A DNA stretch of 64,000 bases from Myotis daubentonii (Eukaryota > Chordata > Mammalia > Chiroptera > Vespertilionidae): NCBI RefSeq assembly GCF_963259705.1, contig NC_081847.1, positions 92,518,389-92,582,388 on the forward strand, given 5' to 3'. The notes under the pieces were generated by a model that saw nothing but the letters and a program-made list of their open reading frames with translations, did no database searches and was not told the origin of the DNA. A program made the translations under genes and the position numbers. Positions 57,978-64,000 of the stretch are shown here, piece after piece (within the stretch, counting starts at the first letter, position 1; every line of letters begins with the position of its first letter).

Positions 57978-58998
57978 AAAATGATCCCCAAGCATAAACT
58001 GAGCACCTGAAGTGCTGTCCGGTGTTCCCAAGCACCACAGGGACATGCCGCGCCTCCCGGAGAAAATGCCTGTGTCAGATTCTTCCTTTTGACCGCATGT
58101 TTGTCTGCTTTTATCAGGTCCAACCAGAACCCTGGAAAAACCCATATAGATCCAACTGGTCTTGGAAATTTATAAGAATTTGACAAAATGTGAATTCATT
58201 TCATCTTCTTAACAAACATTTTATGTAAATGCCATTCCTTCTATTGTGTGGGAGAAAACGAGAGTTTGGACTGATACATTTAAAGTGATATAGTTTCACT
58301 CTCGCTAAGAATGATTTTGGTTACGAAGTGAAGAAAATTATGAATGATTTCCCTGCATGAAGCCTGCAATCAGCCAAGACTTGAAACATTAGAAGGTACA
58401 TGTGTGTTGGTGTGTACGAAAGTGTGGGGACCACCTCATTTAACAGTCTGTTTCTCTGTGTAGAAATATAGAGCTCTGACTGTGACTCAAATACTTACAT
58501 TAAGAATAGTGTTTCTTAAAAGTGAGCTCACTCCAGTTCCAATCACAGTTTTATAAAGCTAGTTTAAGAGTTAATTGAAACTTTTTTTTGCCAACAACAT
58601 TGATCTCAATTAATTTTTACAGAGAAAATACAGCCTTATACTTTGTGTTCATCTGACAGCTCTCCCTTTCATGTGGTAGGAGTTTCCACAGGCCCCCTTA
58701 CCTCATTCCCAGAGTTAATTACTAGAAATAAAAGTGGGACAAGCCTTACCGAATTTTATCATTTGAACAACAGAGTTATGGAAACCTTAACAGTTGCAAT
58801 GAACCCTGGGTCTATATTATATCTGAGGTTTCAGTAGTAAGCCACAAGGTTTATGAAAATCTTCTGTTAGTGGAAACAATCGCAACAAGATTATTAAAAA
58901 AGTTTTCTTATAAAAATCAACCTATACTACAAGACTGATGCATAAATTAAAATCTGAGACCATTAAGGAGCATTAGAAATAGCTGACCTCACAACAGC

Positions 58999-59000
<2 letters not shown>
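57978..59000. other. No recognised feature
   Basis: AT-rich single-copy-looking DNA. Confidence 0.35.

Positions 59001-59060
<60 letters not shown>
59001..59060. repeat. (GA)30 microsatellite
   Basis: Sixty uninterrupted bases of GA, followed by purine-rich sequence to about 59130. Confidence 0.99.
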
Positions 59061-59063
<3 letters not shown>

Positions 59064-59264
59064 AAAAGAAAAAAGCTAAGGTAGGAAGGAAAGGTGGGAG
59101 AAATAGAAGGAAAAAGGAAGAAAGAAAATCTAAAAGGTGTCTTTCAAAGAGGGAAAACTATGCAGCATATTTTATAAGGGTACACAGACATAATATATAA
59201 AGAGTTTAATACATAAATACTTCATCCATGCCCATAAAAGATAGAAAAATTATTAAGGTTATAG

Positions 59265-59940
59265 CCTCTAAAATGGCTCCCAATAATCCCATCTTCTGTT
59301 ATTCATGCCTTTGTATAATCCTTTCCACTTGGGTATGGACTGCACTTAGTGACTCTCTTCTAATAAATAAAATATAGCAAAAGTGATAGATACCAATTCC
59401 AAGATAGACCAGAAAAAGATAATGGCTTCTGTCTTGTGGACTTTCACTCTCTAACTCACCCTAGAGCAGTGGTTCTCAACCTTCCTAATGCCACGACCCT
59501 TTAATACAGTTCGTCATGTTGTGGTGACCCCCAACTTCATTGTTACAAATTGAACATAATTAAAGCATAGTGATTCATCACAAAAACAACATGTAATTAT
59601 ATATGTGTTTTCCGATGGTCTTAGGCGACCCCTGTGAAAGGGTCATTCAACCCCCAAAGGGGTCGCGACCCACAGGTTGAGAACCGCTGCCCTAGAGGAA
59701 GCCAACTACCATATGATGAAGCCACTAGGTGGAGATGCGCACATGGCCAGGGACCGAGGACTGACCACACACAAGTGGGCTTGGGTGTGAATCACAGTTA
59801 AGTCTTCAGGTTCGTTAGACTCAACCTATGAAAGACCTCGAACTAAAGCACCCTTCCACATAACTTGTTCCTAAATTTGTGATTCATAGAACCGCTGTGT
59901 TTGTCTTTTTCCTGTTAAATTTAGTAGTAAGTTAGAATAT
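59265..59940 (+). mobile_element. MaLR-type LTR interrupted by a hAT
   Basis: 'ggtatggactgcacttagtgactctcttctaataaataaaatatagcaaaagtgat' before the hAT and 'gaagccaactaccatatgatgaagccactaggtggag...tcctaaatttgtgattcatagaac' after it follow a MaLR/MLT-type LTR order. Confidence 0.55.
59467..59689 (+). mobile_element. hAT-like element (CAGTGGTTCTCAACC family)
   Basis: 223 bp, ends CAGTGGTTCTCAACC and GGTTGAGAACCGCTG. A perfect 8-bp duplication CCCTAGAG flanks it (59459-59466, 59690-59697). Internally deleted relative to 20516. Confidence 0.96.
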
Positions 59941-60327
59941 AAAGAAAGAAGTGACTTACCAAAAAAGTACAAGTTCTCAATGATTTATGAAAATATGTTC
60001 AATCTTATCAGCAATTTAATAAAAACAAATCAAAATAGCAATGACTTTTATATTTCAAATTGGATAGAATAACTGAAAATTTTTATTTATTACATTCCTA
60101 AAATAAATAGTGAGGGTTCGTGTCCATGTATATGTATCTGCATGTGTATTCTAAAAATACAAAAACTGGAAATTTGGATTTACTAAAAATTACCTAAAGA
60201 GAAGAGGACTATGTAAGTATGTGCATGTGGGTGTGTGTCTGGGATTGTGTTGTCACCAATGCGCTGTCTCATAAAAATAACTTAGAATTGTTTCAAGATT
60301 TACTCATTACACCATTCATCACATAGG

Positions 60328-60395
60328 TCTCTCTCTCTCTCCCCCCCCATCCCTTCCTCTCTCTCAAGATCAATAAAACCATTTAAAATTAAATA
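60328..60395 (+). mobile_element. VES SINE 3' tail fragment
   Basis: A CT-rich run, then 'ccttcctctctctcaagatcaataaaacc' and an A-rich end, matching only the last 70 bp of VES. Confidence 0.6.
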
Positions 60396-61976
60396 AAAAG
60401 AAATATGAGAATTAAAATGTCAATGATAACTTTTTCATTTTTCTGTCTTTTTTCACATCCTAGTCTTATTAGAATAACTTTAATATTTATACCCATAAAT
60501 TTCCAAATCTGATATTTTCTCCAAAATGCCTTTTACTAGATAACTTGAAGTTTTATGTAAACTACCTATTTATTCCACCTGTGCTTTGGCATTTTGAGAG
60601 AAAAGAATTTGCAGAGGAAGCCTTGCAGGAAACATTTCTCCCAGACAGCCCAGTTCCCAGCAAAATGATCTGAAATTAGTCTTCTGAGAAAATGTACATC
60701 AAAAGATAACATTAGAAGAGAAATGCTCATTTTATGGTTAATCAAGTTGTTTCAATAGCTGAATTTAATGTGGATTTCACTGAAGGAATCTAAAATCTTG
60801 TTCTTAAATATCTATTATTTTATTTCAACACAGATTATTTTTAGTGGGTCTATATTTTCGCTAAAAAGGTTATTCTATTCACAGCCAGATATATTTCTGA
60901 ATATGTCTAATGAGGAGACATCTATTCTTTCCACCTTTGTCATCCCTTTCCACACTAAGTGGACGCGCTTTTTCGCCTGAAAATTCATAATCGACAGTAT
61001 AAATAGCCATTCACCTTAAAATGGGGTTGACTGGTGCAATAGATTTCTAGACTAAAAAGTGGGAGGGAGAGGTAAGAAGGGATGGGGAGGGGTTCTATCT
61101 GCATTCTGTATTTATAATGTTCATTTCTTTGTATTCCCTTGGCTTTTAAAATATCTACTTGGGCAGTGATATGCTAAAGGCAGGAGGAAGCTAGTGTGGA
61201 CAGCTTCACACGTCCTTGAAACAGATAGGACTTGTTGTAGCTCACCTCATAACTGGTAGCAGAGAACACTCTAGTTTTTGAACTAAAATAAGAAACAGCG
61301 AGTCCTTTTAAACATTCCGAATATAAACTGTTCACCCAATTAAGAAAGTGCGCTCGCTCCCAGTCCACAGCGTGGTCAGGGACAGATCACTGCAGCTGTC
61401 CACGTGAGCCTCGCAAAGAGCTTTCGAGCATCATTAAGCACTGGGAAGTTTTCTTCAGCCTGCGAAGTTCGCCTTAGCTGCACTGGCGCTTATTAAACCC
61501 ACTCCCCCCACCCCCACCCTGACTCACTGCAGAGCCTGCGGATCAGTGTCAAGGCCTGGCCACCATGTCACCATGTTTCCTCAACAGATAATGATATTCC
61601 CCCCCAACCCCCACAACCCCCCTCAACATACATTCCCATCAACATCGAAATGAGGGACGTGAGAAAGCCTTCTGGGGGAACTGGCATTCCCCCTAGGACA
61701 GTATCGAGATGGTATTAAAATAGCCATCTTGTTCATATCTGCTTTCATTTTGGACAACACATGCCATGTAACTGATGTTAAACAAATTTCCATGGAAAGG
61801 ATCACTTCCGCTGTTGTCATACAGCTCCAGTGCCCATTTAATGCCCAACTTCTGCTTTAGTTCTGTGTAGCCTGTTCTGTGCCTTGTCCGGGCAGTCGAA
61901 CGTTTATTTTTCATGGTTTAGCCATCAGAGGACATGCTAGGAAGAAGTCATAAATAAGTAACTAAAGAAACAAACA
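60396..61976. other. No recognised feature
   Basis: AT-rich to 61400, then mixed. Two C-rich tracts (61500-61521 and 61599-61623) make the minus strand G-rich. Confidence 0.35.
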
Positions 61977-62187
61977 GTCTGGCGGGTGTGGCTCAGGGGT
62001 TGAGCATCGACCTATGAACCAGGAGGTCATGGTTGGATTCCTGGTCAGGGCACAGGCCCGGTTGTGGGCTGGATCCCAGTGTGGGACGTGCAGGAGGCAG
62101 CTGATCCATGATGCTCTCTCATCAGTGATGCTTCTCTCTCTCCCTCTCCCTTCCTCTCTGAAATCAATAAAAATATATTTTTAAAAA
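61977..62187 (+). mobile_element. VES SINE ('accaggaggtcatgg' subfamily)
   Basis: A full plus-strand copy from 'gtctggcgggtgtggctcagg' to an A tail. Flanks AAAGAAACAAAC and AAAGAAAGAAC are a weak duplication. Confidence 0.9.
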
Positions 62188-62189
62188 AA

Positions 62190-64000
62190 GAAAGAACGGC
62201 CTCCTGCGCTGCCCGATGCGCCTTCCCCTCCATGCTGAGAGCCGGGCTCCGCCGGGGTCTTTGTCAGAGGCCACGGCCCTGTTCCGTCCTTGCTGAGCTG
62301 GGGTTTCTGGTCCGGGAGTTCCATGTATTTCTCCCTCTGGCAGGGCTACTGTCTGAGGCTGACAGGCATCTGCGGTTAAAATCGAAAGCTGCAGACTCCC
62401 ATTCAGCACCAGCTAACACTGGGAAGACACACCCCCTGGCGCTGGTGTCTTCCTGTGTATTTCCCACCAACTCTGTCACTAAACAGAGCCAGACACCACC
62501 AGGCTCCCTCTTCCCGCAGAGGATGCGCTTTCAGAACCACCAAGATGCATCCCCCTGGCCTCAGAACAGTCCGGGCCAGGTACCGCTGATGCAGTGCTGC
62601 TGGGCAGCATCCGGGCCCCTGCGTGTCTGTGGGGGAGAGGCCCCTGCCTGCGGGTCCAGGTGGCCCCTGCGGGTCGGGGAGTGGGGGAGCAGCCTTAGCA
62701 GTGGCGCTTGCCGCCAGCGCTGGCACGGCTGGCACTGTGTTCAGGGGGAGAGTGCGCGCTGGAATAGTGACATATCCTCCTACTTCTGGGCATAAAGCCC
62801 GCAAGGAACTTTGTTTCTCACTTTCCAGTGAGGTTTCCTCAAAAGCCATTTCTCAGACGTCTCAGCAATTCACCCAGTTAGAGGCAAAAGCCCAACAACC
62901 AAGTCCAACGCCTGGCAGGTGCCACGCAGAACTGGGGTGGAAGGCCCTCCCGGGCAGCCTGGTGGGGGGTCGCTGGAGGAAAGGCAGCGAGGGCCGGAGT
63001 GACGGTGACCCGGTGGCTAACGTGCCTGGATGGGATTGTCCTGAAGAGTGCGGTTAAGCAAAAGGAGCGGCTGCTTCACACCCGGTGTGATGGCCTCCGT
63101 GGGAGACTTCTGGGGGGAAGTGAGGGGTCCGCTGCTCTCTCTGTGAGGTGGTCCATTTGGGGGGAGAAGTTTTCATCAGCCCCACCCCACCCCAGTAGCT
63201 GGGCAGCTTCTTGCAAAGTCACTTCCAGACCTGACGCCATCAGGAGAGCACAGCCATCAGGAGACAGAGGAGAGTGGAAAGTGGCGGGGGCCTCAGCGAT
63301 GAGAACCCTGAAAGCCTTGGATATGCTTTTGGGGAGCTCCATCGCCTAAACTCCCTTTGAAATGCAGTTCAGTTCGGCAGATCCATGGAGCTAGACCTCA
63401 GTCCGCAGTGTAGTGACAAGTCAAAAGATTAAACAACAAAAATTCTCACCTGCAGTCCCCAAGATACACACATTCATCTTAAAGACTCTCCGTTGCTTGT
63501 CTGGAGATCGGGGCGGGGGGCGGGGGGATACATACTGTTTTCTGAGCCCGATTTCACCCTCACTGCAGCCCATGGCGATGCTCACAGGTGAGTTGCGATC
63601 TCCACCAGCACTTCCTGGGACCCCAGGGGAGGCAGAAATTGTTTCCAAAGGGCCTGAGAGCCAGTTTCCCTCGCTTGGGCTTTAGACCAAGTGCAGGTTT
63701 CAGCGTAAGGAGACCCTCTCCCGCACAGGGAGAGGCTGCCAAACGCTGTCCCCACCTGCAGGGCGGATGGCACCTGGCCAGGCCATCGGCAGCCCTGCTT
63801 CAGGGGGCCAGCCGGTGAGGGGCTATTTCTGGTAATGGCACCGCACAGGAGGCAGGCAGGGCCAGCGGCGACTGAAGAAAGGAAGTGCCAAGAGGAGGAG
63901 CAAACATCTGGGAAATGTGCGAGGCCCGGAGACAAGGTCCGCACATCTCTTGAAAAGCACCTCCATGAAAAGCCACGGTAACTATTAAACCTCTCTTTCA
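62190..64000. other. GC-rich tail with overlapping open frames
   Basis: GC-rich, CpG-containing DNA. The longest frames are 187 codons on plus (62232-62795), 144 on plus (62623-63057) and 148 on minus (62403-62849). They overlap in different frames, start directly after a SINE and show no recognisable domain. A G-rich run at 63510-63527 could form a quadruplex. A real exon cannot be excluded. Confidence 0.3.

Noticed and set aside
1..64000. An undescribed multi-gene system
   Set aside because: No intact coding gene, operon-like cluster or recurrent structured RNA was seen; the unusual features are explained by transposition, retroposition and tandem-repeat growth.

Overview
The window is nuclear DNA of a mammal, and the repeats point to a vespertilionid (evening) bat. 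It holds at least 17 tRNA-derived VES-type SINEs on both strands, a HeliBat-type non-autonomous Helitron plus the 3' end of another, and many short hAT-like DNA transposons with intact 8-bp target duplications. Recent Helitron and hAT activity of this kind is known among mammals mainly from this family. Genus and chromosomal locus cannot be read from the sequence. I found no functional protein-coding gene: almost every open frame is a shadow of a SINE, an L1, a hAT palindrome, a (GT)n tract or a minisatellite. The window looks like an intergenic or large-intron region.

Layout. 1-5 kb: a possible LTR end, two SINEs stacked at one target site, a hAT inside a short duplication, a Helitron 3' end, a MaLR-type LTR with a 74-bp L1 inside it, and a palindromic hAT element. 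5-15 kb: VES SINEs in AT-rich single-copy DNA, including a three-level nest (SINE > hAT > TA-flanked mini-transposon at 5.9-6.4 kb), and a possible LTR at 11.1-11.6 kb. 15-30 kb: ancient L1 with a young L1 tail inside it, a first copy of an LTR-like repeat (19.5-20.0 kb), a second three-level nest (SINE > HeliBat > hAT, 23.7-24.9 kb), repeat-poor blocks at 20.8-23.7 and 25.0-26.5 kb, and a 1.8-kb L1 with 17-bp target duplications and extra 3' sequence. 30-45 kb: old MIR, MER5-like, MaLR and L1 remnants, a 386-bp compound (GT)n array, and an L1 that looks inverted at its 5' end. 45-48 kb: a CpG-containing segment, then a minus-strand TPT1 (TCTP) processed pseudogene whose C-terminal coding part has become a 32-bp minisatellite. 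48-64 kb: more hATs, the second LTR-like copy (55.4-56.1 kb), a U6 snRNA pseudogene joined to a SINE 3' end (57.4 kb), microsatellites, a MaLR with a hAT inside it, and a GC-rich tail.

Nothing here works together as a pathway or operon. What the sequence records is transposition and retroposition history: nested insertions, template switching, possible 3' transduction and tandem-repeat birth. The clearest items of interest are the TPT1-derived minisatellite, the U6/SINE chimera, the L1 with extra 3' sequence and the two three-level nests. I saw no evidence of an undescribed biochemical system.
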